From: Albugo candida | Taxonomy: Eukaryota; Oomycota; Peronosporomycetes; Albuginales; Albuginaceae | Assembly: GCA_905220665.1 (NCBI GenBank) | Contig: CAJNAR010000021.1 | Span: forward strand, 124,001-188,000 | DNA length: 64,000 bases | Direction of reading: 5' to 3' | Shown here: positions 1 through 10,966 of the stretch, one piece after another | Numbering within the stretch: position 1 is the first letter of the stretch | How the letters are laid out: each line of letters starts with the position of its first letter | Program-made: the position numbers and the translations under genes | The notes under the pieces: generated by a model | Seen by the model: the letters and a program-made list of their open reading frames with translations, nothing else | Told to the model about the DNA's origin: nothing | The model's database searches: none

Positions 1-2032
1 TCGAGGTGGAGGCTCTGTCCGTTGAAATCGATCACTCCAATTACTTTGACGCTGATTGGAGTCAGAGACGCGATCACTGCTTCGATTTCTTGTCGTTTTC
101 GGGAATTCCGCTGCACGATCCTCGGGATACTCGCGAGGTCGATATGCTGGATTTGGATGTGTGTGCCACTGAGAACGATCTGCATGAACGTTTGGATTGT
201 AAGGCTCTTTACGATGTCCCGCTTTATCCATTCGATACGGGTCCGAATGCTGTGTTCTGAGCTTTTCACGTCGTTCGTCCGATTCATTGAGAGCGGATTT
301 CGCATGCCATCGAGTGGGACTTTGGCTAGTACGTGACGAATGCACGCTATTGTATTCATTTCTCGGTATCGTTCGCTCGTTCTCGCGTCGAATTCGGTCT
401 CCATTTTGGAATCCACGGTCTCGAGCGCCTTCCTCCGATCGAACACAGTCTTCTCCTACAACTCGTCCAGATTTCAGAGCAAAACTCTGCGTGCGTTCTT
501 CGGAAATCTGACGTTTTCGCTCGCGATTGGCGAGTAACACTGCAGGATTCCGTGTGGCATCTGTTTCGAATTGTTCGTCAGGATCGTAATAAGGAACCAA
601 TACGATATCTTCCACCACTAAATGATGCTTACGAATCGCTACTTTTGCATCTTCAAGCGCGTCGAATCGGATTTTCCCGGGAGCCACTACTTTGATCGGT
701 CCAATGTTTTCGAGAACGCTGCACAATTCACTCCACACAGGCATTCCCTGCTCGGATGCAAAGTCGTACGGTTCGACTGGCAGACCGTCTTCCTCTTTGA
801 ACTCGCGACCTGGAAGCATTTGGACGAATAAAAGCGTATTACATGGAGGTCCTCGGGCAAAATTTCCATTCAAAATTCGGCTTCTGAACGGTTCTCTCGC
901 TACGAATTGGATAATCTCTTTAGCGGATTGGGTCGTCGGCAAGCTCACGAACGCGAATCCCGACGTATTTCTTCCTCCATTGCTTCGTCCCTCATAATGC
1001 AAAGTCCCGCGAGGTGGCTGTTTGATCTGAACGGCTGTGCTACTTAGGCTCGGTTCCACTTGAGCAAGGAACGCTGCTAATTCGTTGCTGGTTGTTTGGA
1101 GAGGGAGGTTCCCAATAAACACGTACGGAGCCGGTGGACAGCTGATGAACCACCGCGTACTCGATGAAGAGCTTGCGACTCGTTCTCTTTCTTCCTGCGA
1201 CTTTGTGTCGTGATTTGCGTCGTGATTTGAGTCCAAAGACCGCAACGTGTACGGTTTCTGATCCACTGGAGCAGTTTCCTGAGCGATCTGACGCGAATCA
1301 CCTCTTGCAAGCGTCAGCGCTGCGTGGATTTGCTTTAAATGGCGTTCCATTGCCATCGATTTCTCTGTTTGGAGCTCTTTTTTGACGAAATTGTGAATGC
1401 GATCGCGCCATCCGCTTTCGTTTTCTCTCATTGATTGCGTAGTGGCCACAGACGGGAGCCTCCCGATTTGAAAAAGCGATCGGAGAGTGTGAATTCGGAC
1501 GACATTCGATGCTGAGGGGCGCGAGAGACTCAAGAGGACATCGATGACATTTGATTGGACGTGAGGGAACTTGTTAAAGTGTTTACTGAGAAGTTGAACG
1601 GCTAAAATGGACTCTGACTCGACAGAATGCGCGTTGTGTTGATGCGATTGAGCGGCTGTGTGGATTATGGACTCGTATGCGTCTACAGCGTCGTCTTCGT
1701 CGACGTTTTGTGGTATTGGAACGGGATTTTCATGAAAATACGTTTCGATGCGATCCTCACAATTGAATAAGTCACTCAAGCGATCTTCTACAAACAAACA
1801 ACATTACGAGGGATGAATTGGATGTCGGATTTGTTTTAAGCGTACCGCTGTCTAGAGCTTTCATAGGAAACGGAAAATAGGTGAATGGATCTAGAATGCA
1901 GTCAAGATGATTTTGGATATAGTTTGGATGCAAATCAAGCAAAAGATTCGCGGGAAAAAAAGACTTTTTGGAGGGGGCAACCACTCGCGTCTGAATCCAG
2001 TTGAGTTGATACAATTGCGTCACATCATTCAC
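1..2032 (-). CDS. RRM-domain RNA-binding protein, 3' end beyond window
   Basis: A long open minus-strand reading frame runs off the left edge, so the C-terminus is missing. A helical N-terminal region of about 260 residues is followed by an RRM: the RNP2-like strand VFIGNLPL lies near 1110 and the RNP1-like strand TSGFAFVSL near 970. A second RRM-like stretch (SELCSVLENIGPIKVV) lies near 720, followed by an Arg/Glu/Ser-rich low-complexity tail. One intron fits between about 1845 and 1789, with donor GTACGC and acceptor TTTGTAG, joining ALDS to EDRLSDLF in phase. The true 5' end is unresolved. No ATG lies in frame before MKALDS near 1862, yet the upstream frame up to about 2000 looks coding, so a further upstream exon is likely. 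The family suggests a nuclear or mRNA-binding role, but I do not recognise the orthologue. Confidence 0.7.
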
Positions 2033-2106
2033 ATTCGGGTAACATTATATAAACAGACTCGGTACTGTATCCAGTTATATAACATGATAGCATTAGCATA
2101 TCCGAT

Positions 2107-3834
2107 CTAGATTTCAATTAACAATCTTCTCGGATCACCAATTCCATCAGATATCATTTTGAGGAATGTGACAGCTTCTCTCCCGTCAATAATGCGGTGA
2201 TCGTACGTAAGGGATAAGAACATCATTGGACGAGTTACAATCTCTCCATTGATTACTACTGGACGGTGTCGGATGCTGTGGATGCTGAGTGCCGCAGATT
2301 GAGGGGATGTCAGCATGGATGTGCTTAAAAGTGCGTCATGTATACCAGCGTTCAGAATTGTAAAGGTACCACCTGCTAGATCTTCTACAGCCAATGATCC
2401 GCTCTCTGCATCCATCTGTAACGAGTGGAGAGATTTCTCAAGCGCAGGAATAGTTAGATTCTCCACATTGCGAAGCACCGGGACGACGATACTGTAATCA
2501 GCACAAGTGAGCAAACAATCGGGTTGGATGAGGTATACGTGTACCCATTGGAACCCGCAACGGCAACATTGATATCCACAAAGTCATTGTATACAATCTC
2601 TTTGGCGGTCCAATCGAAATCTACGAAGTAACATGTTAACTCGAAATGATAACAGAAAGAAAACGTATACGAACAAGCATTCACTTGCGGCACTCTGCGG
2701 AGTGCCATGGAGCTGGCTTTGATAAAGAACGAGAGAATACCAAATTCCGTTCCGTGAGTCTTCACAAAAGATTCTTGCAGTTCCTGACGTAGTGCTAATA
2801 GATTCCCAAGATCGCACTATGCAAATTGTCTTGAGTTCAATTGATCTTTGAGGAATGCGACTTGTACCTCTTGGAATGTGCTGAGTATGGCCGCATCATT
2901 CTGCGTATCCTTGACTCTTTGAGCTGTACGTGTCATGAATGGACTTAGCTTGACGCGTGTTTCATTCCGACGGAATACTCCTTTGGGAGTCGGAGCCTCT
3001 GATGGTGTCGCGTGGTTCGAGTGGTCAGTTGATTGGGTTGGGACCGGACCGGTTGAAATAGGTTTCACCGATGATTCATTGATCTGTGATGGTTCTTTAC
3101 TGTCGGGCATTTTCTTGCTATCTGGCGATTTCTCTGACGTGACATGTGATTCTTTCGGAATCGATATATTTGGCTCCTCCTGCTGCGATGCGGAAGTGTC
3201 GAGCACGAAGAGTGGTTTCCCAACTTGCACGAGGTCATCGAGTTTAGCAAATAAGTCAACCAGCTGTCCTGAAAAGGGGGCATTCACATCCACACTCACC
3301 TAAGGCTTTGGGTGAGATTCATCCTGCAGTCTGAGATTACTCACTTTATCTGTTTCGATGACGATAACCGGTTCGTCGGCTTTTACATAGTCGCCAGTCT
3401 CTATGTAACCAAATATTAATCAAGTCGTCATCTAACCAAATCTTAACTCAGCTTACTCTTAAGGACTGTCACGATTGTTCCTTCCGAGATAGAATCGCCC
3501 ATGGATGGGACTTTGACCGTCTCTAGTTTCTGTGAGCTGTTTGACGGAGTTTCTTGAGAAGGTGGAGGGCTGGAAATCGTTGCATCGACCGATGCGTAAA
3601 CACATCTCTGCGACCATACTCTCAACTGTCCTCGTTTTGCAATTGATGGAAGCGAACAAAGTCTCAAGGATGATAACGGAGCGATGGATATCACACGATG
3701 ACGTCGTGTCTAGTAAATGATAACGGAACGAAAACAGTTGGAATTTCGAGAAAGAAACAGGGTTTAGTAATGCGTACGGATTGAAGAATGGATTGCAATA
3801 CGGTGGAGCGTCCTCGGGCACGCCACAAGCGCAT
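2107..3834 (-). CDS. DLST: Dihydrolipoyllysine succinyltransferase, 2-oxoglutarate dehydrogenase E2, mitochondrial
   Basis: This is the E2 core of the mitochondrial 2-oxoglutarate dehydrogenase complex. It transfers succinyl from lipoyl-lysine to CoA in the TCA cycle. Seven exons fit in phase: 3834-3778, 3709-3457, 3400-3345, 3299-2868, 2816-2675, 2620-2545 and 2491-2107, giving 466 residues. The first exon starts MRLWRARGRSTVLQ, a typical basic mitochondrial presequence. The lipoyl domain follows, with VKVPSMGDSISEGT and the lipoyl-lysine in ETDKVSV. A Ser/Pro-rich linker leads to the catalytic domain, with RVKLSPFMTRTAQRVKDTQN at its start and the active-site motif DHRIIDGREAV near the C-terminus. 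A single lipoyl domain and the ending RRLLIEI are typical of DLST rather than pyruvate dehydrogenase E2. I see no clear peripheral-subunit-binding domain in the linker, as known for eukaryotic DLST. All introns are 44-78 nt. Confidence 0.95.
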
Positions 3835-3867
3835 CTTCACGAATGTTTAAGTACGATTATGCAAAAC

Positions 3868-3897
3868 GCACATAGTATGGCACGTCATACTATGTAC
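3868..3897. repeat. 10-bp perfect inverted repeat (hairpin)
   Basis: ACATAGTATG at 3870-3879 and CATACTATGT at 3886-3895 are exact reverse complements separated by six bases. The element sits in the 151-bp gap between the DLST start codon (3834) and the MCM4 stop codon (3986), both on the minus strand. It would therefore lie in the MCM4 3' UTR or the DLST promoter. Its function is unknown. Confidence 0.6.
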
Positions 3898-3985
3898 CCG
3901 TGCCAGCTGTCTCAAAACTATTGGCACGCACCAGGTACACGATCACTTCGTAAGTACCGTCAAACTTCAGCGAATGCACGTCCTG

Positions 3986-6652
3986 CTACGTCCCATCTCG
4001 TACCAAATGTACAACCCCATGTGCCACACGTACCATCTCGTCACATTCTAAAACTCGCAACGCTGTTTGAAATTCTGACGGTGTAAAACATATTACTTTT
4101 TCTTCCTCCAATCGTTTCCGAATGCGCGTTACAGTTGCGGTACCGGCAGCATTTTCAATCACAATTTTTTGTATAGCTTCCACCAGTAAATCAACTACAT
4201 TGCGTTCGGCTGAACCGTGTCCTGTTTGAATCATATCCATATCAATTGTCCCCGTTCGTGGATCCATCGCTGCGCGTTGTGTTGCCACATTCATCAATCG
4301 TACCGCTTCCGCCACATCTGATTCTGTCACGTACTTACACAAACGTAGTTTTGCAAGCGCCTCGGCGATCCGAATCAGCGATTCCAATTGACGTGGTGTC
4401 GCCGTAATCGTGCGCTTTTCAGTCAAACTCGACGATGTCATATGCCGTAGACCCATGTAAGCAGCTACCAATGCGTCCCGCGCTGCCTCTGTCAAGGTGG
4501 GTTGCACATGACGTCGAGCGTACGCAATGTATGCAGTCAGTAAAGGAAGACTCACCATATCATCGCCATTATTATCCACTCGCTGATCTTTATTTTCCAC
4601 ATAAAGCCCCACAATATGTCGTGCCAACTTTCGATCTGTCTCGGGATTGGCTTTATCCAGAATTAGATAAATCAAATCAAATCGCGACAATAGCGTGGGT
4701 ACCACGTTCACGTTTTCGACGACCGATTTGCGTGGATTGTATCGCGATTCCACGGGATTCGCGGATGCTAAAATAGAAGCACGCGCGTTCAGCGAACAGA
4801 TGATCCCAGCTTTCGCGATAGAAACCGTTTGTTGCTCCATAACTTCATGCAAGACGGAGCGTGCCGAGTCGGACATTTTATCAAACTCATCGATACAGCA
4901 TACCCCGCCGTCCGAAAGTACCAGAGCACCTGATTCAAGCACGAGCTCACCATTTTCACTATCACGAACAACAGAAGCGGTCAACCCAACCGCAGAACTC
5001 CCTTTACCCGATGTATAAATACTACGAGGTGATAATTTGTGAACGTATGATAAAAGTTGAGATTTTGATGTACCGGGATCACCACACAATAAAACATTCA
5101 TATCAGCCCGAAGTGATGGCGCACTACTTTTCGACTTTCCATCGCATTCGGGATCCATTTTCACCGTACCACCAAACAACATGCATAAAATCCCTTTTTT
5201 GACGTCTTCCAATTGCCAAATTGCCGGAGCAACTGATTTTGTCAAAACTTGATACACATTTGGATGTGACGCGATACTACGAAAGGCTTCTAATTGAATC
5301 AAATCTTCTTCTTCTGGTTCTTCACGCGTTGTTGCACGAATGTTGAGAATGGGATCCAAGAAATCCGAGTCACTTCGAACTCGTTTCTGTCTTGAATGTG
5401 TCCAATAAGCTGTGCCGTACGGCTCAAGACCATTTCCGGCTCCTTTCCCACTTAACCCACAAGGCTCATAATGCATAACATCGATATACGTTTTAAATAC
5501 CGATTTGACACCACGTTGTTTAACTGATATACGCATAGGAACCGCTCGATAGATTCCCGTCACACAAACTTTATCGCCCGGTCGAACACCGTCCACAAGG
5601 TCATCAAACGCAAACATCATAACAGTGAACGGCGTTTCACCTTCAGGTATCGCGTCCACATTCTCTTGCATCCGAATCATTTGTTTATCAGTGAAAACAC
5701 AACGGTTATGTATCATTTCCATGCAAAGACGATTTCCACAACGACTACAGAAAGCTGGTTCATCAATGCGACCGCGTTCCAATGCCACATGAGAATCCGC
5801 GTGGCATAAAACACATCGGAAGAACGCTTGTTGAAGATCCGGAAGGATGAAACCACATCGTGTCACCATGCCTACGACACTCACAAGTGTGTCAATGTCG
5901 GACGGATTGAGCCCACGCATGGCGGATAGCGCTTTCAAATGATACGGCCGGACTTGTATCCGATCAATGAATTCCGCTGAAGGAAATTGCGATGAGAATT
6001 CCTGTTGAGCGACGAGATCGAATACTCGAATGAGTACTTGAGGGAATGTTATAAGCTGATAATACAATGAAGGCGAATTGGATAAAAGGTGTTGAGTATC
6101 TATTTCCAAGATATAAGTTTGCGTGAGATGCATTTGTACCAGTTTTTCGAGGTACAAGGGAGTAGAATTGTCGAGTGTAAATTGCTGCAGAAATAAACGA
6201 AATAATCGCATAGAGTCTTCCACGCGTATGGTAGTACCCCACACAACCGCTTCTGAACCCGGAGCTGTTGTTTCAGGACCGGAAATCGGTGTGGGCGCAG
6301 GGTCGTTAGATGAAGTATTGGGCCCATTAAAACGCCATTCATTACGCCCAAGATCAGCTCGAGGAAGCTGCCGATTTGCTAGTCTACGAAGATCAGCTTC
6401 CACATCATCTTCAGGCTCTTCGTAATTTCCATCGGCTGTTTCTCGGCTCAAATATCGGGGGACAAAAACATTTGGTGTCGAGTCGATGGAAGCGCTCATT
6501 TCTGGAAACATTAATCGCGGCTGATCTGTAGCAGAAATAGCTGAAGCCGATACCGATAGTGCTGATGTTGGTGAAGGCGGTGTGCGTGGTGGTGAAGGCG
6601 AGTTGCTCTCATGTGGATGCTCATCCAAAGGTGACGACGGCGAAGCATTCAT
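3986..6652 (-). CDS. MCM4: DNA replication licensing factor MCM4
   Basis: This is a subunit of the MCM2-7 replicative helicase. The 888-residue protein is encoded by one uninterrupted exon, the usual family length. The N-terminus (1-130) is Ser/Pro-rich with several SP/TP sites, as expected for CDK/DDK control. The N-terminal MCM domain includes VWGTTIRVEDSMRLFRLFLQ, typical of MCM4, and a zinc finger with paired CxxC (CVLC ... CSRC) around residues 290-320. The AAA+ core has Walker A GDPGTSKSQ, Walker B CCIDEFDKM and the arginine finger SRFD. LSRFDLIYLILDK is the diagnostic MCM4-type stretch. A C-terminal winged-helix region ends at the stop. The gene is divergently transcribed from a TIPIN-like gene, with 51 bp between start codons. 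Confidence 0.97.
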   Translation of the reverse strand: MNASPSSPLDEHPHESNSPSPPRTPPSPTSALSVSASAISATDQPRLMFPEMSASIDSTPNVFVPRYLSRETADGNYEEPEDDVEADLRRLANRQLPRADLGRNEWRFNGPNTSSNDPAPTPISGPETTAPGSEAVVWGTTIRVEDSMRLFRLFLQQFTLDNSTPLYLEKLVQMHLTQTYILEIDTQHLLSNSPSLYYQLITFPQVLIRVFDLVAQQEFSSQFPSAEFIDRIQVRPYHLKALSAMRGLNPSDIDTLVSVVGMVTRCGFILPDLQQAFFRCVLCHADSHVALERGRIDEPAFCSRCGNRLCMEMIHNRCVFTDKQMIRMQENVDAIPEGETPFTVMMFAFDDLVDGVRPGDKVCVTGIYRAVPMRISVKQRGVKSVFKTYIDVMHYEPCGLSGKGAGNGLEPYGTAYWTHSRQKRVRSDSDFLDPILNIRATTREEPEEEDLIQLEAFRSIASHPNVYQVLTKSVAPAIWQLEDVKKGILCMLFGGTVKMDPECDGKSKSSAPSLRADMNVLLCGDPGTSKSQLLSYVHKLSPRSIYTSGKGSSAVGLTASVVRDSENGELVLESGALVLSDGGVCCIDEFDKMSDSARSVLHEVMEQQTVSIAKAGIICSLNARASILASANPVESRYNPRKSVVENVNVVPTLLSRFDLIYLILDKANPETDRKLARHIVGLYVENKDQRVDNNGDDMVSLPLLTAYIAYARRHVQPTLTEAARDALVAAYMGLRHMTSSSLTEKRTITATPRQLESLIRIAEALAKLRLCKYVTESDVAEAVRLMNVATQRAAMDPRTGTIDMDMIQTGHGSAERNVVDLLVEAIQKIVIENAAGTATVTRIRKRLEEEKVICFTPSEFQTALRVLECDEMVRVAHGVVHLVRDGT

Positions 6653-6703
6653 TCCGAGCGAATTTACCGTGAAACAGAAAACCGGTTTACTTCCCGCCCT
6701 AGG
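6653..6703. promoter_or_regulatory. Shared bidirectional MCM4/TIPIN promoter with E2F-like site
   Basis: Only 51 bp separate the ATG of MCM4 (minus, 6652) from the ATG of the TIPIN-like gene (plus, 6704). The stretch CTTCCCGCC at 6690-6698 differs at one base from the E2F consensus TTTCCCGCC, which controls S-phase genes including MCMs in animals and plants. That it is used here is an inference. Part of the promoter must overlap the transcribed leaders. Confidence 0.5.
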
Positions 6704-7250
6704 ATGCGTCGATGGGAAAACGAGTCTCCGCTTCCCAAAGAGTTTATACCGACTGAAAACGTAACAGAAAACTTACTATCGACAGAGAACGCGACAGAAA
6801 ATCAGATTCCGAAAAGCAAACGCAAGCGATCGACTTTAAATGAGGAACATTTGCTTTCATGGAATGGATTAAAGCGATTATACCACAATTTTCCGTATCG
6901 CCTTGGCGGCGATGTCGCTGGAAACGAAGTACGTGTTGCGACCGCTAATTGATATCGCTCTCACTTAATTTTCAGGCACAAGCGCTCGATAACTTATTGT
7001 CTGCATACCGGCAATGGGCCTTCGATCTTCATCCTGGCTATCATTTTGATCAGTTTTTAGACCGTGTAGAAACGCTAGGAAAGAACTCACAGGTAAAATA
7101 GTCCCATGAAGCTTGTTAAAAGTTTGTGAATTTTGCATTCAGGTGCGTGACCTTGTAGTGGAATTACGAGAACAAGAGCATAAACGACACACTCCGTTAT
7201 CTACCGAAACGATTGAAGCAAACGATTCACCCATAACGGATACAAAGTAA
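6704..7250 (+). CDS. TIPIN: TIPIN/Csm3/Swi3-type replication fork protection subunit
   Basis: Three exons (6704-6928, 6976-7092, 7143-7250) encode 149 residues. The Swi3 domain is recognisable: LLSWNGLKRLYHNFPYRL, then LLSAYRQWAFDLHPGYHFDQ and FLDRVETLG. These match the pattern of human TIPIN and yeast Csm3 in order and spacing. In the family this protein pairs with Timeless/Tof1 at the fork, links the CMG helicase to polymerases and supports the S-phase checkpoint. The protein is short compared with animal TIPIN and lacks a long acidic C-terminus. Its N-terminus carries a basic patch (KSKRKR) that could be a nuclear signal. It is head-to-head with MCM4, which fits co-regulation in S phase. 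The two introns are 47 and 50 nt with GTACGT and GTAAAA donors. Confidence 0.82.
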
Positions 7251-7312
7251 CAAGAACGTATTTTCTTGTGTGATATAAAAATGTTAAATGCAAACCAAAA
7301 CGTGTTATCTCA

Positions 7313-8746
7313 TCAAACACCAGATTGGTGGTACGGTAACGATGGCCGCAATGGGAATCCTGGCTGCAGGTACATAGGCGGCGGCTGTGATCTTGGTGGT
7401 AAAGGACCCGAGCCAAATAATGAAGCAGCACCATACTGCGCTGCTACGTCTCCAGTGCTTCCATTACGACCGCTTCCGGCGACTTGGACCAGAAAAACGT
7501 GACCGGATGGACAAGCAACGCGCATATTGAACATATGCGGCAACACACGCATTTGAATTTGACATTGTGGACATTGCACCAGAGCACCATGGATTCCACT
7601 TCGATAAGACGATATTGGTGGGATAGAGGGGGAAGGTGCCACAGGCTCTGTCGTAAGAGCTGGAGACTGTCGACTTGTATATGGATCCAGCGTACGCGGT
7701 TTGATGTGTTCTTTCCGGACAGCTTCACCACAATCACGGCAGAAACGATGTCCGATTCGTACTCGCGGATGCTCACAATCTTTCCGAAGTTTTAGCTCTT
7801 TCATCTCGGATCGACAAGAAGGACAATGCTCATAATTCGATCGTGTAGATCCCTGAATCTCCTTCAAACAATGCCAATGAAAATTATGCCCACAGGCGGT
7901 CGTGAGTATCGCATTTCCATGTTCCATATTCTCCAAACAAATCGCACATTCTTCCAATACGTCCGCAGCTGGCTTATTTTTATCCAATCCGACGAGAGTA
8001 TTATCATACCGCGCGCATTGCATCATTTCACTACAAATTCGATCGTGTGTTTCTCTCAAAAAGTGAGTTTTGTGTTTATTGAAAAGTATCCAGGCATGTG
8101 AGGATTCTCCACTCAGATTGGGTACACTGCGCGTTCGTATCAGACTTCCACGAGAATGATTCGGGATCGGATATTCTTCGTCCATATTTCGTACGTGTAT
8201 TTCCAGTCGTTTAAGATTTCGTAGAAAGCGCTCATTTTTTTCCTGTTCTTTTCGTGTCCATTCTGCAGCTTCTTGTTCGATCACAGAACGATGTCGCGCT
8301 CGTGCGCGTTCCAAATCCTTTTGACGTCTCACGGAGGCTGCATGGTGACGTTGTTCTTGAACGCATCGATCGCATAAACGCACGGGTTCATTCGTGTACT
8401 TTACTAAAGTAGACAGCGGCATGAGTTTATGTGTACGAGCGCAATTGGTACAAACTGCGTGCCCGCAGACCTAGAGAGAAGCGTTGACAGGTTGATAATG
8501 ATGATAGTAATTCTGATTGGGTACCTTGCAGCGATGTTTTCGTCGAAAAGCGTGAAATTTTCTTTGACAAATATTACAGTCTGATGCCATTTCGTACATT
8601 GTGGAAGAAGCGACGGATGATCCTCTTCGTATAGAAGGATCATAGGTGTTACGAGTTGATATTGTTGGTGACGTACTGACTGTAAATGGATTCAAGTCCG
8701 AATTCGAAGAACAAGGAGCTCCATGTGACATGGTTTCGCGGCGCAT
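7313..8746 (-). CDS. FYVE-like zinc finger + RING finger protein
   Basis: Two exons (8746-8525, 8470-7313) encode 459 residues. The intron splits the FYVE finger between RRKHRCK and VCGHAVCTNC, joining exactly in frame. Zinc ligands run from CNIC through RLCDRC, but the canonical RRHHCR basic motif reads RRKHRC, so PI3P binding is plausible rather than certain. A coiled, Arg/Glu-rich linker follows. A RING-H2 finger near residues 240-295 (CAICLEN, CGHNFHWHCLK, CPSC) suggests E3 ubiquitin ligase activity. A second cysteine cluster (CRDCGEA) and a C-terminal zinc-ribbon-like CPQC ... CPSGH stretch come before a Pro-rich tail. The combination suggests a ubiquitin ligase at endosomal membranes, but I do not recognise a named orthologue. 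Confidence 0.83.
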
Positions 8747-9666
8747 CGGCTCTGTCGCGTTCTGTCGATATATATTTTGGCCAATTAAGAGGAGAGAAAG
8801 TATAGAAATTAAAATAGAAGGAGATGGAGGGATGATTTATGTAATTTTACAAAGAAGGAGCGCATGAAGACTGCGACAAAGGCCTTAAGACAGAGAATAG
8901 GTACAGGCGTATAGGTGTTATATGCTGATATTTGGGTTGTAATATGACAAGAGAGTAAGTAAGGTGAGAAATACGTATTGATGGACAGGTGTGAAGTTGA
9001 GTACATGCAAAACAGAATAGAGGTCAGACGTGTCTGATAACACAGTGAGTGTACAAGCTTTTTATAAATTTGAAAAATTTGATGAAAAGAAAACGTTCGT
9101 ATACAAGACTAAGATTCAGTTACGTTTTGTAGATTTACTTGGTCCTCCAATGCGGTGCAAAATCAGAGTTACTTGCACTCAATTGGTTCGTGAGGCAACT
9201 AATAATAAACTTAATGCACTTTATCAGTACGGATCTAATTGCAAAATACCGTGGTTAGCAGTAGTTGTTTTATACAGAAGCGATATTAGTTATCGTACGA
9301 AAAGAGAGCGTTCATCAACATGGCTGGAAACGTGAGAAAGAATGCAGCAATGTACCTATATAATAGTGAGACTGATATATCCATATTTGACAGCCGGACA
9401 AAGTTGAGTAGCTAATTTTCCTATTTGCACTTGATTTTATAAAGCCGTGATTAGAAGTATTGCACAACGTGGACGTATACGTAGGGTTGATTTAAACACA
9501 AGGCCATCACGGTTATGATGTGTTCGACCTTGTAAAATGTAACTGATATATAAAAAATAGAAGTGAAAAAAGCAGTAGTTATTACGCACTCCTCTGACGG
9601 ATACTTGATTGCATACTGAATCTCCTATATCCGGTAACTATACACTAGTCCCTCAAAATCAGCGTT
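8747..9666. other. Intergenic region between divergent genes
   Basis: These 920 bp separate two divergent genes and are AT-rich. I see no supported gene. A 102-codon open frame at 9030-9335 has no upstream ATG (a TAG precedes it at 9018) and no recognisable family. The perfect palindrome ACGTATACGT lies near 9472-9481, flanked by the distant 7-bp arms CCGTGAT and ATCACGG, which might fold. I found no tRNA-like arm structure. Confidence 0.5.
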
Positions 9667-10799
9667 ATGATCGCAAGGAACGTGTCACCCGATGCAAATG
9701 AACCAAATGATTCCGAGTTCACAAAATCCCTCGTGATTGGCGTAATTTTTCCAAACAAGAAAATCGACCATCTTCGAAACATACTGAATGAAGACCACCA
9801 CAATATCCGTTTTCAATTAATCGACCTCACAGACGACATTCGAGAACCACGAGATCTCATCCAAAAGTATGGTCAATTGGATGCCATTCTCCACAAATTA
9901 GCGCATGATATGGTTTACGCTCAAAACGGTGACACAAATGCACAACGAAGAGTGGATTTGATTGAACTATACTCGCAAACGATTGGAAAAAAGATTCCCA
10001 TTATCGATGCACTACAAAACGTCCAGGTACTGACAGATCGTCAGCGCGTGTGTCAGATACTACAAGAGCATGCCTTGGATAAAACGAATGATGCTGCTTA
10101 TCGCGTGTCAAAGTATTACGTAGTGAGCTCGGAAGAAGATTTTAGTGCATTGAAGGAAGCCATCCAAAATCAGTCACTGCGACTTCCCCTGATCGCAAAA
10201 TCCATTGAAGCTTGTGGTAAGAAATATGCATCTCTTTTTTTTTGGAGGGTATGCTGAACGTGAATGATAGCTTCGGAACGATCGCATTTTATGAGTGTCA
10301 TCACGCAGGTTTCCCAGCTGAAAATATCACAACACACGCTACTTTATCAGGTACTCACAGATACCTTAGTTATCAGTATACTTATACACTTTCCTCGTAG
10401 GAATTCATTAATCATAGTGGTCGATTATTCAAGGGTTACGTTTTAGGGGATCGTATACAAGTGGCGGAGCGCACATCACTCCCGAACATGACGAAAGACT
10501 GCGACATCATTGATTTTGATACACAGAAACCGTACCCAACAGCTTCTCAAACGAGCAATTTGGCTAGTGCACCTTCACCAAATCCGGAAGTCATAACACA
10601 ACGTATTCGAGCCATTGGCAGATCCATTCAAAAACGATTTGATGTATCGTTGTTTGGATTCGATGTTATCATTTCCGATACAGACGGTGAATTTTACGTG
10701 ATTGACGTGAATTACTTTCCATCGTATAAAGAAATGGATGATTTTGATTCCGCTTTACGTCAACATATTCACGCGGTTATCAGACAGTATACGTCTTAA
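9667..10799 (+). CDS. Inositol-tetrakisphosphate 1-kinase / inositol trisphosphate 5/6-kinase family
   Basis: Three exons (9667-10216, 10271-10350, 10401-10799) encode 342 residues with an ATP-grasp fold. Supporting stretches are the N-terminal DAILHKLAHD, the central LPLIAKSIEAC followed by SERSHFMSVI and LLYQEFINHSGRLFKGYVLG, VAERTSLPNM, and the C-terminal metal-binding segment VIDVNYFPSYKEM, all in ITPK order. The frame of the small middle exon was chosen because it restores the family's SHxM and QEFINH motifs. Enzymes of this family phosphorylate inositol tris/tetrakisphosphates on the way to InsP6 and act in the cytosol. The gene links with the 5-phosphatase at 59-62 kb in the same metabolite network. 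Confidence 0.9.
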
Positions 10800-10966
10800 A
10801 ATTAGTATACAATATTTCTCGAATAGTTTTGTCAATATACATAACTTGCTTATCCAGTCCGAAACGTTCATTCTCATAAAAAAATCTGGAAGTGAAGTTA
10901 ATATACTTTAAATCGTTTTTTTAGTTTACATTTTACATGATAAATGCATTATAGCCAATCGTAGAG

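Noticed and set aside
9030..9335. 102-codon plus-strand open frame in the 0.9-kb gap
   Set aside because: It lacks an ATG (a TAG lies just upstream) and shows no family similarity that I recognise. It is likely a chance frame in AT-rich DNA.
9440..9540. Possible small structured RNA around the ACGTATACGT palindrome
   Set aside because: The 7-bp arms are far apart and no box C/D, H/ACA or tRNA pattern could be fitted convincingly.
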